From Paraburkholderia aromaticivorans (GTDB lineage: Bacteria > Pseudomonadota > Gammaproteobacteria > Burkholderiales > Burkholderiaceae), in contig NZ_CP051514.1 of the NCBI RefSeq assembly GCF_012689525.1, positions 310,001 to 374,000 of the forward strand: a DNA stretch of 64,000 bases. Reading direction: 5' to 3'. Under the pieces are notes generated by a model. It ran no database searches. It saw nothing but the letters and a program-made list of their open reading frames with translations, and was not told the origin of the DNA. The translations under genes were made by a program, and so were the position numbers. Of the stretch, positions 1 through 9,563 are shown one piece after another (position 1 is the first letter of the stretch; each line of letters opens with the position of its first letter).

Positions 1-1
1 G

Positions 2-553
2 TTCTGCGCGATGGATCGGCTCGGCATCGCCCAGTATCTATCGCGTATCGGTCTGGCGCTCGACGGCAACACTGGCGTCGCGCTGGAACGCGCAAAGACC
101 GCGTGGCTGGAAGCCGAGGCATGGCAACCCATGCGGCGCCTCGTCGAGGACATCTTCGTGGTCGAAGACTGGTTCGAGACTTTCGTCGCGCAGAACCTCG
201 TGCTTGACGGCCTGCTGTATCCGCTCGTGTATCAGCACTTCGACGCGTTCGCGGCGCAGCACCTGGGGGCGAGCCTCGCGATGCTCACCGAGTTCACCCA
301 GCAATGGCAGTCCGATCACGCGAAGTGGGTGGACGCGGTGATCCGCACGGTGACCGCCGAATCGCCAGAGAACCAGCAACGAATTGTCGGCTGGGTCGAG
401 CACTATCGCGCCCGCACGCTTGAAGCGCTTCTCCCCGTCGCCGGCACGCTGCTCGACGACGCGGGCGCTGCCGCACTCGATGAAACCAGCGCGCAATTCG
501 CCGCGCGTCTTACGAAGCTCGGCGCATTGCCGGTCGCGGCAGTCCAACCCTGA
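2..553 (+). CDS. dmpL: Phenol hydroxylase P1 subunit (DmpL), 3' part only
   Basis: This is the C-terminal part of the P1 (beta) oxygenase subunit of multicomponent phenol 2-hydroxylase, which supports the diiron alpha subunit DmpN. The reading frame is open from base 2, so the gene begins upstream of the window. About 183 residues are visible, against roughly 330 for the family. The visible part is helix-rich and ferritin-like, with acidic and aromatic stretches such as VEDWFETFVAQN. It is followed 7 bp later by dmpM, in the standard L-M-N-O-P order. The assignment rests on family resemblance and on the unambiguous neighbours. Confidence 0.9.
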   Translation, partial: FCAMDRLGIAQYLSRIGLALDGNTGVALERAKTAWLEAEAWQPMRRLVEDIFVVEDWFETFVAQNLVLDGLLYPLVYQHFDAFAAQHLGASLAMLTEFTQQWQSDHAKWVDAVIRTVTAESPENQQRIVGWVEHYRARTLEALLPVAGTLLDDAGAAALDETSAQFAARLTKLGALPVAAVQP

Positions 554-560
554 GGCCATC

Positions 561-830
561 ATGCAGAACGTCTACATCGCATTGCAGAACACCGACGAAA
601 CGCGCGCGATCGTCGCCGCGATTACCGCCGTGAATCCCGAGGCTACGGTCAATGAGTATCCGGCGATGGTGAAGATCGACGCCCCCGGCAAGCTTGTGAT
701 TTCGCGCACCCACGTATCGGAAGAACTGGGCCGCGACTGGAATATCCAGGAGCTGCAACTGAACCTGGTGTCGCTGTCGGGAAACATCGATGAAACCGAC
801 GATGCCTTCACGCTGCAATGGCACGCCTGA
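561..830 (+). CDS. dmpM: Phenol hydroxylase P2 regulatory/coupling protein
   Basis: An 89-residue protein of the MmoB/DmpM family. These cofactor-free effector proteins bind the oxygenase and are needed for full turnover. The length is typical (about 90 aa). The start ATG at 561 lies 7 bp after the dmpL stop and gives the expected N-terminus MQNVYIALQNTDETR. The internal segment EYPAMVKIDAPGKL is characteristic of the family. It is co-transcribed with dmpL upstream and dmpN 16 bp downstream. Confidence 0.93.
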   Translation: MQNVYIALQNTDETRAIVAAITAVNPEATVNEYPAMVKIDAPGKLVISRTHVSEELGRDWNIQELQLNLVSLSGNIDETDDAFTLQWHA

Positions 831-846
831 CATAAACCGGAGACGA

Positions 847-2373
847 ATGATGGACGCACGCAAGAAGCTGAACCTGAAAGACAAGTACGCGCTAATGACG
901 CGCGATCTCGGCTGGGAAACCAGTTATCAGCCGATGGACAAGGTGTTCCCTTTCGATCAATACGAGGGCATCAAGATCCATGACTGGGATAAATGGGAAG
1001 ACCCGTTTCGCATGACGATGGACTCTTACTGGAAGTATCAGGCGGAAAAGGAACGCAAGCTTTACGCGATCATCGATTCGTTCGCGCAGAACAACGGGCA
1101 CATGAACGTCTCGGACGCGCGTTATATCAACACGCTCAAGCTGTTCCTGACCGGCGTAACGCCGCTCGAATACGCAGCGCATCGCGGCTACGCGCATCTG
1201 GGTCGTCATTTTCGCGGAGTCGGTGCGCGGGTGGCCTGCCAGATGCAGTCGATCGACGAACTGCGCCACTGTCAGACACAGGTCCATACGCTGTCGCTCT
1301 ACAACAAGTATTTCAATGGTTTCGCCGAGTGGCCGCATATGCACGACCGTGTCTGGTATCTGTCGGTGGCGAAGTCGTACTTCGACGATGCAATGAGCGC
1401 CGGTCCGTTCGAATTCATCACGGCCATTTCGTTTTCGTTCGAATACGTGCTGACGAACCTGCTATTTATGCCGTTCATGTCGGGCGCGGCATACAACGGT
1501 GATATGGCCACCGTCACGTTTGGCTTCTCTGCGCAGTCGGATGAATCGCGGCATATGACGCTCGGCCTCGAAGTCGTGAAGTTCATCTGTGAGCAGGATC
1601 CCGGCAATGTGCCGATCGTGCAGAAGTGGCTCGACAAATGGTTCTGGCGCGGCTTCCGGCTGCTGACGCTGGTCGGCATGATGATGGACTACATGCTGCC
1701 CAAGCGCGTGATGTCGTGGTCGGAGGCGTGGAAGATCTATTTCGAGGACGCGGGTGGCGCGCTCTTCAAGGACCTAGAGCGCTATGGCCTGCGTATGCCG
1801 AAGTATCACGAGATCGCGACGCAGACCAAAGATCGCGTCACGCACGAGGCGTGGGCGGCGTTCTACAACTATGGCGCAGCAGCTAACTTCCACACCTGGG
1901 TGCCGTCCGACGAAGAACTCGACTGGCTCTCCGCCAAATATCCGGAGACCTTCGACAGCGTGTACCGGCCGCGCTTCGAATACTGGCGCGAACAGCAGAA
2001 GGCGGGCAAGCGCTTCTACAACGCCAGTCTGCCGATGCTGTGCCAGACCTGCCAGGTGCCGATGTTCTTCAGCGAGCCGGACGACCCGACGAAGATCGCC
2101 TACCGCGAATCGACCTATCACGGAATGAAGTTCCACTTCTGCTCGGATGGCTGCAAGGACATCTTCGAAGGCGAGCCCGAAAAGTATGTGCAGGCGTGGC
2201 TGCCGGTGCACCAGATCTATCAGGGCAACTGTGGCGGCGCGTCGCTCGACGACGTTCTCAAGTACTACAACCTCAACCCCGGTCACGACAATCTCGACTT
2301 CGCGGGCTCGCCCGACGAGCGCAACTGGAATGCGTGGAAAGACGCATCCGGCGCTCACGCCCCGAGCGAATGA
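847..2373 (+). CDS. dmpN: Phenol hydroxylase P3 (alpha) diiron oxygenase subunit
   Basis: A 508-residue catalytic subunit of soluble phenol 2-hydroxylase, which converts phenol to catechol at a carboxylate-bridged diiron centre. Two Glu-x-x-His-type iron-binding motifs are visible: DELRH near residue 140 and DESRH near residue 238. The C-terminal 100 residues hold a Cys-rich YHS-like segment (CQTCQVP and FHFCSDGCKDIF). The length matches DmpN-type proteins. The start is at the tandem ATG (847/850); the longer open frame from 790 would overlap dmpM and is rejected. It sits between dmpM and dmpO. Confidence 0.95.
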   Translation: MMDARKKLNLKDKYALMTRDLGWETSYQPMDKVFPFDQYEGIKIHDWDKWEDPFRMTMDSYWKYQAEKERKLYAIIDSFAQNNGHMNVSDARYINTLKLFLTGVTPLEYAAHRGYAHLGRHFRGVGARVACQMQSIDELRHCQTQVHTLSLYNKYFNGFAEWPHMHDRVWYLSVAKSYFDDAMSAGPFEFITAISFSFEYVLTNLLFMPFMSGAAYNGDMATVTFGFSAQSDESRHMTLGLEVVKFICEQDPGNVPIVQKWLDKWFWRGFRLLTLVGMMMDYMLPKRVMSWSEAWKIYFEDAGGALFKDLERYGLRMPKYHEIATQTKDRVTHEAWAAFYNYGAAANFHTWVPSDEELDWLSAKYPETFDSVYRPRFEYWREQQKAGKRFYNASLPMLCQTCQVPMFFSEPDDPTKIAYRESTYHGMKFHFCSDGCKDIFEGEPEKYVQAWLPVHQIYQGNCGGASLDDVLKYYNLNPGHDNLDFAGSPDERNWNAWKDASGAHAPSE

Positions 2374-2415
2374 GCGCGGCGCGAACAGAGAACAGACTAG
2401 ACGAAGGAGACAAGC

Positions 2416-2775
2416 ATGAGCATCACCGCGATCAAACCCTACGCGTTCGAACCGGCCGACCGCGAGTCGCAGTTTCATGGCAACCGGCTGCTCTACATCG
2501 GCTGGGAGGACCACCTGATGTTCGCCGCACCGCTATGCGTGCCGGTGCCGCCTGACATGACGTTCGGCGCGCTGATGGCGGACGTGCTGCCGGGCCTGTA
2601 TGGCGCCCATCCCGATTTCGCCGCGATCGACTGGCCCACCGCACAGTGGTTCAGATCCGGTGAGCCGTGGCAGCCGGACAGCGAGCGCTCGCTTGCCGAT
2701 AACGGTCTCGTTCATAAGGACGTGATCCGTCTGCGGACACCCGGCCTGACTGGCATTGGTGGTTCGTGCAGCTAA
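2416..2775 (+). CDS. dmpO: Phenol hydroxylase P4 subunit
   Basis: A 119-residue small (gamma) subunit of the phenol hydroxylase oxygenase complex (DmpO/TomA4 family). The length and the N-terminus MSITAIKPYAFEPADRESQFHGN are typical. A good ribosome-binding site (GAAGGAGA) lies just before the ATG at 2416. The stop is at 2775, 14 bp before the dmpP start, so translation is probably coupled. There is no cofactor motif, as expected; the role is structural. Confidence 0.93.
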   Translation: MSITAIKPYAFEPADRESQFHGNRLLYIGWEDHLMFAAPLCVPVPPDMTFGALMADVLPGLYGAHPDFAAIDWPTAQWFRSGEPWQPDSERSLADNGLVHKDVIRLRTPGLTGIGGSCS

Positions 2776-2789
2776 CGCGGGAGACAGAG

Positions 2790-3863
2790 ATGGACTACAC
2801 CGTACGTATTGAACCGCTCGGCCAGACTATCGGCATTGAAGCGGGGCAGACGCTGCTCGATGCCTGTTTGCGCCAGGGTGTGTGGCTTCCGCATGCCTGC
2901 TGTCACGGGCTGTGTGCGACCTGCAAGGTGCAGGTCGTCGATGGCGAGATCGAGCAGGGCGACGCGTCGGACTTCGCGTTGATGGACTTCGAGCGGGAAG
3001 AGGGCAAGTGCCTGGCGTGCTGCGCGACGCCGATGTCCGATCTCGTGATCGAAGCTGACATCGACGAAGACCCGGACGCCCAAAATTTGCCGCTGCAAGA
3101 TTATACCGGCACGGTCGTGGCGATCGAAGATGCGACGCCCACCATTCGCGTGATCCGGCTCGCGGTGGAGAGCGCCGAACGTGTTGCGTTTCAGGCAGGC
3201 CAGTACCTGAACCTGCATGTGCCGGGCTGCGGGCAGCCGCGCGCATTTTCACTCGCCAGTGCTCCGCATGACGGCGAGATCGAGATGCACATCCGTCGTG
3301 TGCCGGACGGGGCCGCGACCGGCTGGCTGCATGACGAACTGCAACCGGGCGCGCAACTGAAGTTCGCCGCGCCGTTCGGGCGCTTCTTCGTGCGCAAACA
3401 GGCACAGGTGCCGACAATCTTCCTCGCGGGCGGCTCGGGACTGTCAAGCCCGAAGTCGATGATCCTCGATCTGCTGAACGAAGGCTCGACGTTGCCGATC
3501 ACGTTGATCCACGGTGCCCGCACATGCGACGAACTCTATTTCGAAGCGTTCTTCAACGAACTGGCTGAGCGCTACCCGAATTTCCGCTACCTGCCAGCCC
3601 TGTCGGGCGAACCATCCGACAGCAATTGGCGGGGCTCGCGCGGTTTCGTGCACGAGGTTCTGAACGAGCTGTACTCCGACGCCGCAGGCATTGCCGATTT
3701 TCGCGGTCACAAGGCGTATCTGTGTGGGCCGCCGCCGATGGTCGAGGCGTGTATCAAGACGCTGATGCAGGGCCGCCTGTTCGAACGGGACATCTACACG
3801 GAGCAGTTCCTGTCAGCGGCGGATGCGAACGCGGCGGCCAGAAGCCCGCTGTTCCGCATCTGA
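2790..3863 (+). CDS. dmpP: Phenol hydroxylase P5 reductase (2Fe-2S, FAD)
   Basis: A 357-residue electron-transfer component that passes electrons from NAD(P)H through FAD and a [2Fe-2S] cluster to DmpN. The N-terminal 90 residues form a plant-type ferredoxin domain with Cys ligands in CCHGLCATCK and CLACC. A ferredoxin-reductase FAD domain follows (RAFSLAS near residue 150), then an NAD domain ending in YLCGPPPMVEA. The ATG at 2790 is preceded by a GAGA-type RBS and is chosen over the upstream in-frame ATG at 2766 inside dmpO. Domain order and length match DmpP/TomA5. Confidence 0.95.
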   Translation: MDYTVRIEPLGQTIGIEAGQTLLDACLRQGVWLPHACCHGLCATCKVQVVDGEIEQGDASDFALMDFEREEGKCLACCATPMSDLVIEADIDEDPDAQNLPLQDYTGTVVAIEDATPTIRVIRLAVESAERVAFQAGQYLNLHVPGCGQPRAFSLASAPHDGEIEMHIRRVPDGAATGWLHDELQPGAQLKFAAPFGRFFVRKQAQVPTIFLAGGSGLSSPKSMILDLLNEGSTLPITLIHGARTCDELYFEAFFNELAERYPNFRYLPALSGEPSDSNWRGSRGFVHEVLNELYSDAAGIADFRGHKAYLCGPPPMVEACIKTLMQGRLFERDIYTEQFLSAADANAAARSPLFRI

Positions 3864-3895
3864 CGCCTCCGTCGGCTCACTCAAGGAGAGCGGTG

Positions 3896-4267
3896 ATGAC
3901 CTGGCGGATCGAAGTTGAAAACACCGGCGACACGTTCAGCTGTACGGGGGACGCCACGGTGCTGCATGCGATGGCGGCAACAGGTGGGCGAGGCATTCCG
4001 CTTGGCTGTCGCGGCGGTGGCTGCGGTGTGTGCAAGGTGCAGGTGGTGAGCGGCCGCTATCACGCCTGCAAGATGAGCCGCGCGTGCGTAAGCGCCGAAG
4101 AGGAAGTGTGCGGCACGGTGCTCGCATGCCGGATCCGTCCGCTCACGGATCTGTCTGTGCGTGTGGTCGGCAAGATGGCGCGCTGTATCGACAAGGCGCG
4201 AGCCAGAGCGGTGACGGAAGAACGCCACGAATCTATCCAGCAGCAACAGGCGCCAGGCGGCGTCTGA
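3896..4267 (+). CDS. dmpQ: Chloroplast-type 2Fe-2S ferredoxin
   Basis: A 123-residue [2Fe-2S] ferredoxin of the DmpQ/XylT type. The known role of this family is to re-reduce the active-site iron of catechol 2,3-dioxygenase after oxidation by substituted catechols. The cluster motif is visible as [13 protein letters not shown], with the last Cys in VLACRI. It is preceded by the RBS AAGGAGAG and lies 25 bp upstream of the dioxygenase gene, its expected partner. The C-terminus is polar and Gln-rich and looks variable. Confidence 0.9.
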   Translation: MTWRIEVENTGDTFSCTGDATVLHAMAATGGRGIPLGCRGGGCGVCKVQVVSGRYHACKMSRACVSAEEEVCGTVLACRIRPLTDLSVRVVGKMARCIDKARARAVTEERHESIQQQQAPGGV

Positions 4268-4292
4268 ACCAGAACGATCAAGGAGACACATC

Positions 4293-5222
4293 ATGGCATT
4301 GCAAGGCGTACTGCGACCCGGCCATATTGCGCTGCGGGTCCTCGAAATCGGTCCGGCGTTGAAGCACTACATCGACGTGCTTGGCCTGCATGAAACCGGC
4401 CGCGACGCGCAGGGGCGCGTCTATCTGAAGGCATGGGACGAACACGACCATCACAGTGTCGTGCTGCGCGAAGCGGACGAGCCGGGCATGGATTACCTCG
4501 GCTTTCGCGTCGACAGCGAAGTGACACTCGACCGGCTCGCGGATGCCGTGAAGGAGTCCGGTTACGTAAAAGACTTCGTCTGGATGGAAGCTGGCGAACA
4601 TCTGCATACGGGACGGCGTTTCCGCTTCACTGTGCCAACGGGCCATTCGATCGAGCTCTTTGCCACGAAACACAAGGTCGGCAGCGCGACTGGCGATGTG
4701 AATCCCGATCCCTGGCCCGACGGCCTGCGCGGCATGTCGCCGAGCCGCTTCGATCACTGCCTGCTATATGGCGACGAATTCGACGATACCGTAAAGCTCT
4801 TTCGCGACGTGCTTGGTTTTTCGCTGGCCGAGCAGGTCGTGACGCCGGAAGGCATGCAGATCGCCGCGTTCCTGACGTGCTCGAACAAGGCCCATGACAT
4901 CGCGTTTATCCGCCATGCCGAGAAAAACAAGTTTCACCACGTGTCATTCCAACTCGACAGTTGGGGCGACGTGCTCAAGGCCGCGGATCTGATTTCCAAG
5001 CACGACGTTGCGCTCGACATCGGACCGACACGGCACGGCATCACGCGCGGCGCAACGATCTATTTCTTCGATCCGTCCGGCAACCGCAACGAGGTCTTCG
5101 CGGGCGGCTATATCCACTACCCGGACAAGCCGACTATCACGTGGCATGACAAGGACCTGGGGCGTGCGATTTTCTATCACGACCGCAAGCTCAACGAGGC
5201 CTTCCTGAGCGTGTTGACCTGA
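4293..5222 (+). CDS. dmpB: Catechol 2,3-dioxygenase
   Basis: A 309-residue extradiol ring-cleavage enzyme that converts catechol to 2-hydroxymuconic semialdehyde using Fe(II). It has two vicinal-oxygen-chelate repeats. The metal ligands are recognisable in the C-terminal half as His in FDHCLLYG, His in [11 protein letters not shown] and Glu in [10 protein letters not shown], matching the 2-His-1-carboxylate triad. The length is typical (about 307). The RBS AAGGAGA precedes the ATG. It is the branch point between phenol hydroxylase and the lower pathway. Confidence 0.95.
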   Translation: MALQGVLRPGHIALRVLEIGPALKHYIDVLGLHETGRDAQGRVYLKAWDEHDHHSVVLREADEPGMDYLGFRVDSEVTLDRLADAVKESGYVKDFVWMEAGEHLHTGRRFRFTVPTGHSIELFATKHKVGSATGDVNPDPWPDGLRGMSPSRFDHCLLYGDEFDDTVKLFRDVLGFSLAEQVVTPEGMQIAAFLTCSNKAHDIAFIRHAEKNKFHHVSFQLDSWGDVLKAADLISKHDVALDIGPTRHGITRGATIYFFDPSGNRNEVFAGGYIHYPDKPTITWHDKDLGRAIFYHDRKLNEAFLSVLT

Positions 5223-5260
5223 GCCGTGCAACTGGCGCAACGAAACAATCGAGAGTATCC

Positions 5261-6715
5261 ATGACTGAATTCAAGAACTTCATTGGTGGCGAGTGGGTCG
5301 GCACGGATCGTACCTTCGAAGACCGCAACCCGGTCGACAACCGTGTGATCGGGCTCGTGCACGAGGCTGGCCGCGCACAGGTCGACGCGGCGGTACAGGC
5401 CGCGCGCGCGGCCCTGCACGGGCCATGGGCGCGCATGACGCTGCCGCAGCGGGTCGAACTGCTGTATGCGGTGGCCGACGGCATCAACCGGCGCTTTGAC
5501 GATTTCCTCGCTGCTGAAATCGCCGACACCGGCAAGCCGCACGCGCTGGCGAGTCACGTCGATATTCCGCGTGGCGCGGCGAACTTCAAGGTGTTCGCCG
5601 ACATGATTCGCAATGTGCCCACCGAAAGTTTCGCAATGGCGACGCCGGACGGTGGCGAAGCGCTCAACTATGGTGTGCGCACTCCGCGCGGTGTGATCGC
5701 GGTAGTGTGTCCGTGGAATCTGCCGCTGCTGCTGATGACATGGAAGGTTGCACCGGCGCTCGCATGTGGCAATACGGTGGTGGTAAAGCCGTCCGAAGAG
5801 ACCCCGGCTACCGCAACGCTGCTTGGCGAAGTGATGAACGAAGTGGGCGTCCCGAAGGGAGTGTACAACGTTGTGCACGGCTTCGGACCTGACTCGGCGG
5901 GTGCGTTCCTGACCGAGCATCCCGACGTGAACGCGATCACTTTCACCGGCGAGACGCGCACCGGCGAAGCGATCATGAAGGCCGCCGCGAACGGTGTGCG
6001 GCCCGTCTCGTTCGAACTTGGCGGCAAGAACGCGGGCATCGTTTTCGCCGACTGCGATTTCGACGCAGCCGTGGCGGGTATCGCGCGTTCCGCATTTGAA
6101 AACACCGGACAGGTGTGCCTCGGTACGGAGCGCGTCTACGTGCAACGGCCGATCTATGAGCGTTTTGTCGGCGCGCTTGCGGCACGCGCGAAGGCGCTGC
6201 GTCCAGGCCGCCCCGACGTGGAAGGCACGACCTTCGGTCCGCTGATTTCGCAGACGCATCGCAGCAAGGTTCTGTCGTACTACGAGCAGGCGCGCACTGA
6301 CGGCGCGGTGGTCGTCACGGGCGGCGGCGTACCCGACATGGCGGCCGGGTTGAAAGAGGGTGCGTGGATCGAGCCGACGATCTGGACCGGCCTGCCGGAG
6401 AGCTCGCGTGTGATTCGCGAGGAAATCTTCGGCCCTTGCTGTCACATCGCGCCGTTCGACGACGAAGCCGAGGTGATCGCGAAAGCCAACGACACGCCGT
6501 ATGGTCTTGCCGCCACTGTATGGACGCGCGACACGGGCACCGCGCATCGCATGGCGCGCTCGCTCGACGTGGGCATCTGCTGGATCAATTCGTGGTTCCT
6601 GCGCGATCTGCGCACCGCGTTCGGTGGCGCGAAACAGTCGGGGATCGGCCGCGAAGGCGGGATCCATTCGCTCGAGTTCTATACCGAGCTGCGCAATGTC
6701 TGCGTCAAGTTGTGA
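5261..6715 (+). CDS. dmpC: 2-Hydroxymuconic semialdehyde dehydrogenase
   Basis: A 484-residue NAD-dependent aldehyde dehydrogenase that oxidises 2-hydroxymuconic semialdehyde to 4-oxalocrotonate (the oxidative branch). The catalytic Glu motif is FELGGKNAG and the nucleophile Cys lies in NTGQVCLGTER. The cofactor-binding segment VCPWNLPLLLMTWK is present. The length is right for the family. It lies 38 bp after dmpB and 8 bp before dmpE, as part of the same operon. Confidence 0.94.
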   Translation: MTEFKNFIGGEWVGTDRTFEDRNPVDNRVIGLVHEAGRAQVDAAVQAARAALHGPWARMTLPQRVELLYAVADGINRRFDDFLAAEIADTGKPHALASHVDIPRGAANFKVFADMIRNVPTESFAMATPDGGEALNYGVRTPRGVIAVVCPWNLPLLLMTWKVAPALACGNTVVVKPSEETPATATLLGEVMNEVGVPKGVYNVVHGFGPDSAGAFLTEHPDVNAITFTGETRTGEAIMKAAANGVRPVSFELGGKNAGIVFADCDFDAAVAGIARSAFENTGQVCLGTERVYVQRPIYERFVGALAARAKALRPGRPDVEGTTFGPLISQTHRSKVLSYYEQARTDGAVVVTGGGVPDMAAGLKEGAWIEPTIWTGLPESSRVIREEIFGPCCHIAPFDDEAEVIAKANDTPYGLAATVWTRDTGTAHRMARSLDVGICWINSWFLRDLRTAFGGAKQSGIGREGGIHSLEFYTELRNVCVKL

Positions 6716-6723
6716 GGGAAGCT

Positions 6724-7548
6724 ATGAATCCGTCAAATACAGAAGGACTCGCGCCCGAAACGATCGAGCGCTACGGCGACGAACTCTATCGCGCGTTGCG
6801 TCATGCCGAGCCGGTCGCGCCACTGACTGCACGCGAACCCGGCATCACGATCGCCGACGCCTACCGTATCCAGTTGCGGATGATCGAACGCCGCGTCGCG
6901 CTCGACGGCGAACGTGTGATCGGCAAGAAGATCGGTGTGACAAGCGAGGCGGTGATGAACATGCTCGACGTGCGTCAGCCGGACTTTGGGCATCTCACGT
7001 CGGCGATGGTGTTCGCGGATGGCGCCGCCATCGACGTGTCGCAATTGATTGCGCCTAAAGCCGAAGGCGAAATCGCGTTTGTGCTGAAACATGATCTCGC
7101 AGGTCCGGGCGTGACAAATGCCGACGTCTTGCGCGCCACGGAGGCCGTACTGCCGTGCTTCGAGATCGTCGATTCGCGCATTCGCGACTGGAAGATCCGC
7201 ATCCAGGACACGGTGGCCGACAACGCGTCGTCGGGCGTATTCGTGCTCGGCGATCAGGCGGTCGACCCGCGCGAACTCGATCTCGCGCTGGTCGGCATGA
7301 CGCTCGAAAAGAACGGTGAGATCGCGGCGACCGGCGCGGGCGCTGCCGCGCTCGGGCATCCGGCCAACGCGGTGGCGTGGCTCGCGAACACGCTCGGCCG
7401 GCTTGGCATGACGCTCAAGGCGGGCGAGGTGATCCTGTCCGGCTCTCTCGCGGCGATGGTGCCGGTGACGGCGGGCGACTCGCTGCGGATCAGTCTCGGC
7501 GGCATCGGCAGCGCGTCAGTGCGTTTCATTCAGGGAGAAAGACCATGA
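6724..7548 (+). CDS. dmpE: 2-Oxopent-4-enoate hydratase
   Basis: A 274-residue hydratase that adds water to 2-hydroxypenta-2,4-dienoate to give 4-hydroxy-2-oxovalerate. It belongs to the fumarylacetoacetase-like hydratase/decarboxylase family and resembles its neighbour dmpH in the conserved pattern KAEGEIAFVLKHDL and DNASSGVFVLG. The ATG at 6724 has a GAGGGAAGCT leader; the much longer open frame from 6364 overlaps dmpC and is a shadow. The 3' end overlaps dmpH by 4 bp (ATGA), indicating translational coupling. In Pseudomonas the hydratase and decarboxylase form a complex. Confidence 0.93.
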   Translation: MNPSNTEGLAPETIERYGDELYRALRHAEPVAPLTAREPGITIADAYRIQLRMIERRVALDGERVIGKKIGVTSEAVMNMLDVRQPDFGHLTSAMVFADGAAIDVSQLIAPKAEGEIAFVLKHDLAGPGVTNADVLRATEAVLPCFEIVDSRIRDWKIRIQDTVADNASSGVFVLGDQAVDPRELDLALVGMTLEKNGEIAATGAGAAALGHPANAVAWLANTLGRLGMTLKAGEVILSGSLAAMVPVTAGDSLRISLGGIGSASVRFIQGERP

Positions 7549-8333
7549 CGCTCGATCAAGCAACGATCGACGCTCTCGCGCAGCGGCTCGACGAGGCGGA
7601 ACTGCAACGCGAGGCAATCACGAAGATCACCGACGCCTATCCGCAGATCGACTGGGTCGACGCTTATGCGATCCAGGATGCGCTGCGTGCGCGCAAGGAA
7701 GCGCGCGGCATGAAGGTCGCGGGTTTGAAGATGGGCCTCACGTCGCACGCGAAGATGCGCCAGATGAGCGTGACGGACCCGGTCTACGGTTTCCTGACCG
7801 ACTACGGCTCATGCATGGACGGCGCGGCGATCGACTCCTCGTCGCTGATCCATCCGAAGGTGGAGGCGGAAATCGCGTTCGTAACGAAGCGCCCGCTTGC
7901 GGGTCCCGGCTGCCACATCGGCACCGTGCTGGCCGCGACGGACTTTGTGCTGCCCGCGGTGGAAGTGATCGACTCGCGCTACGAAAATTTCCGCTTCGAC
8001 CTGAAGAGCGTGATTGCCGACAACACGTCGTCGGCGCGCTTCGTGACCGGCGGCCGGCATCGCAGCGCCGCAGGTCTGGACCTGAAGAATCTTGGCGTGG
8101 TGCTGGAGAAGAACGGCGAAATCGTCGCGACGGCGTCGGGCGCGGCGGTGCTCGGCCATCCGGCCGCCAGCGTTGCGATGCTCGCCAACATGCTCGGCAC
8201 GCGGGGCAAGTCCATTCCCGCAGGCACGCTGATCCTGACGGGCGGCGTGACCGAGGCGATTGCCGTCGCCGCCGGCGATTCGGTCACCGCGCGCTTCCAG
8301 CATCTCGGCAGCGTTTCAATGCGCTTCGTCTGA
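7545..8333 (+). CDS. dmpH: 4-Oxalocrotonate decarboxylase
   Basis: A 262-residue decarboxylase acting on 2-hydroxymuconate's keto form (4-oxalocrotonate) to give 2-oxopent-4-enoate. It is the paralogue of dmpE: HPKVEAEIAFVTKRPL and DNTSSARFVTGG align with the hydratase. The order E-H and the start MTLDQATIDALAQRLDEAE match known decarboxylases, which separates it from the hydratase. The ATG overlaps the dmpE stop. Divalent-metal-binding acidic residues are retained in VEAEIAF. Confidence 0.92.
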   Translation: MTLDQATIDALAQRLDEAELQREAITKITDAYPQIDWVDAYAIQDALRARKEARGMKVAGLKMGLTSHAKMRQMSVTDPVYGFLTDYGSCMDGAAIDSSSLIHPKVEAEIAFVTKRPLAGPGCHIGTVLAATDFVLPAVEVIDSRYENFRFDLKSVIADNTSSARFVTGGRHRSAAGLDLKNLGVVLEKNGEIVATASGAAVLGHPAASVAMLANMLGTRGKSIPAGTLILTGGVTEAIAVAAGDSVTARFQHLGSVSMRFV

Positions 8334-8364
8334 GCGAAACCTACCCGCATAAACGGAGATATTC

Positions 8365-8556
8365 ATGCCCATCATCAACGTTCATCTCATGGAAGGCCGC
8401 ACAGACGAACAGAAGGCGCGCCTGATCGGCGCACTGACCGACGCGGCCATCGAATCCATTGGCGCGCCGCGCGAATCCGTGCGCGTGCTGCTGATCGAAA
8501 TCCCGAAGACGCACTTCGGGATCGGCGGCAAGACTGCGTCCGCGCTCGGGCGCTAG
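8365..8556 (+). CDS. dmpI: 4-Oxalocrotonate tautomerase
   Basis: A 63-residue tautomerase that interconverts the enol and keto forms of 4-oxalocrotonate. The catalytic Pro follows the initiator Met ([13 protein letters not shown]), so it becomes the N-terminal residue after Met removal. Arg-11 (EGR) and Arg-39 (ESVRV) are in the expected places. The size is exactly that of the family (62 residues mature). RBS GGAGATATTC precedes the ATG. It lies between dmpH and dmpF. Confidence 0.95.
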   Translation: MPIINVHLMEGRTDEQKARLIGALTDAAIESIGAPRESVRVLLIEIPKTHFGIGGKTASALGR

Positions 8557-8584
8557 CACACCACGCATCAAAGGAAACCTGACC

Positions 8585-9544
8585 ATGACAACAGTACATG
8601 GCGCAAGCGCGCCGCGAAAAGTCGCCATCATCGGCTCCGGCAACATCGGCACGGACCTGATGATCAAGGTCCTGCGTCACGGCAAACATGTCGCGATGGG
8701 CGCGCTCGTCGGTATCGATCCGCAGTCGGACGGTCTCGCGCGCGCGCAACGGCTCGGTGTGCCGACGACCGCGGGCGGCATTGAAGGCCTGCTCGCCATG
8801 CCGAACTTCGGTGACATCCGTATTGTGTTCGACGCCACGTCGGCGGGCGCGCACAAGCATCACAACGCGCTGCTGCAGGCGCACGGCGTCAAGGTCATCG
8901 ACCTGACGCCCGCGGCAATCGGCCCGTATGTGATTCCGTCGATCAATCTCGACGACGAACTCGACGCGCCCAACATCAACATGGTGACGTGCGGCGGCCA
9001 GGCGACGATTCCGATGGTCAACGCGGTGTCGCGGGTGGCGAAGGTCCACTACGCGGAGATCGTTGCATCGATTTCCAGCCGCTCCGCGGGCCCAGGCACG
9101 CGCGCCAACATCGACGAATTCACCGAGACCACGTCGAAGGCGATCGAGGTGCTCGGTGGCGCGACGCGCGGCAAGGCCATCATCGTCCTGAACCCGGCCG
9201 AGCCGCCGCTCATTATGCGTGACACCATCTTCACGCTGTCCGATCCCGCCGACCGTGACGCGATTGAAGCGAGCGTCACTGCGATGGCCGAGCGCGTGCA
9301 ACGCTACGTGCCGGGTTATCGGCTCAAGCAGCGCGTGCAGTTCGATCTGTTCGACTCAAGCCAGCCTCTGAACGTGCCGGGTTTAGGCTCGATCGCAGGC
9401 CTGAAGACCTCGATCTTTCTCGAAGTGGAGGGCGCCGCGCACTATCTGCCGGCCTATGCGGGCAACCTCGACATCATGACCTCGGCTGCGCTCGCGTGCG
9501 CCGAGCGTATCGCCGAAACGCGGCTCTCGCCGCTCGCGGCCTGA
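8585..9544 (+). CDS. dmpF: Acetaldehyde dehydrogenase (acylating)
   Basis: A 319-residue CoA-acylating enzyme that converts acetaldehyde, NAD+ and CoA to acetyl-CoA. The N-terminal Rossmann motif is [12 protein letters not shown] and the catalytic Cys lies in [11 protein letters not shown]. The length matches DmpF/BphJ (about 312). RBS AAAGGAAACC precedes the ATG. It is immediately followed by the aldolase dmpG; the two proteins form a channelling complex in characterised systems. Confidence 0.95.
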   Translation: MTTVHGASAPRKVAIIGSGNIGTDLMIKVLRHGKHVAMGALVGIDPQSDGLARAQRLGVPTTAGGIEGLLAMPNFGDIRIVFDATSAGAHKHHNALLQAHGVKVIDLTPAAIGPYVIPSINLDDELDAPNINMVTCGGQATIPMVNAVSRVAKVHYAEIVASISSRSAGPGTRANIDEFTETTSKAIEVLGGATRGKAIIVLNPAEPPLIMRDTIFTLSDPADRDAIEASVTAMAERVQRYVPGYRLKQRVQFDLFDSSQPLNVPGLGSIAGLKTSIFLEVEGAAHYLPAYAGNLDIMTSAALACAERIAETRLSPLAA

Positions 9545-9563
9545 TCGCGCAAGGAGCGCCACT

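Noticed and set aside
5177..6667. A 496-residue open frame on the minus strand
   Set aside because: It is antisense to dmpC and shows no family motif; a GC-driven shadow.
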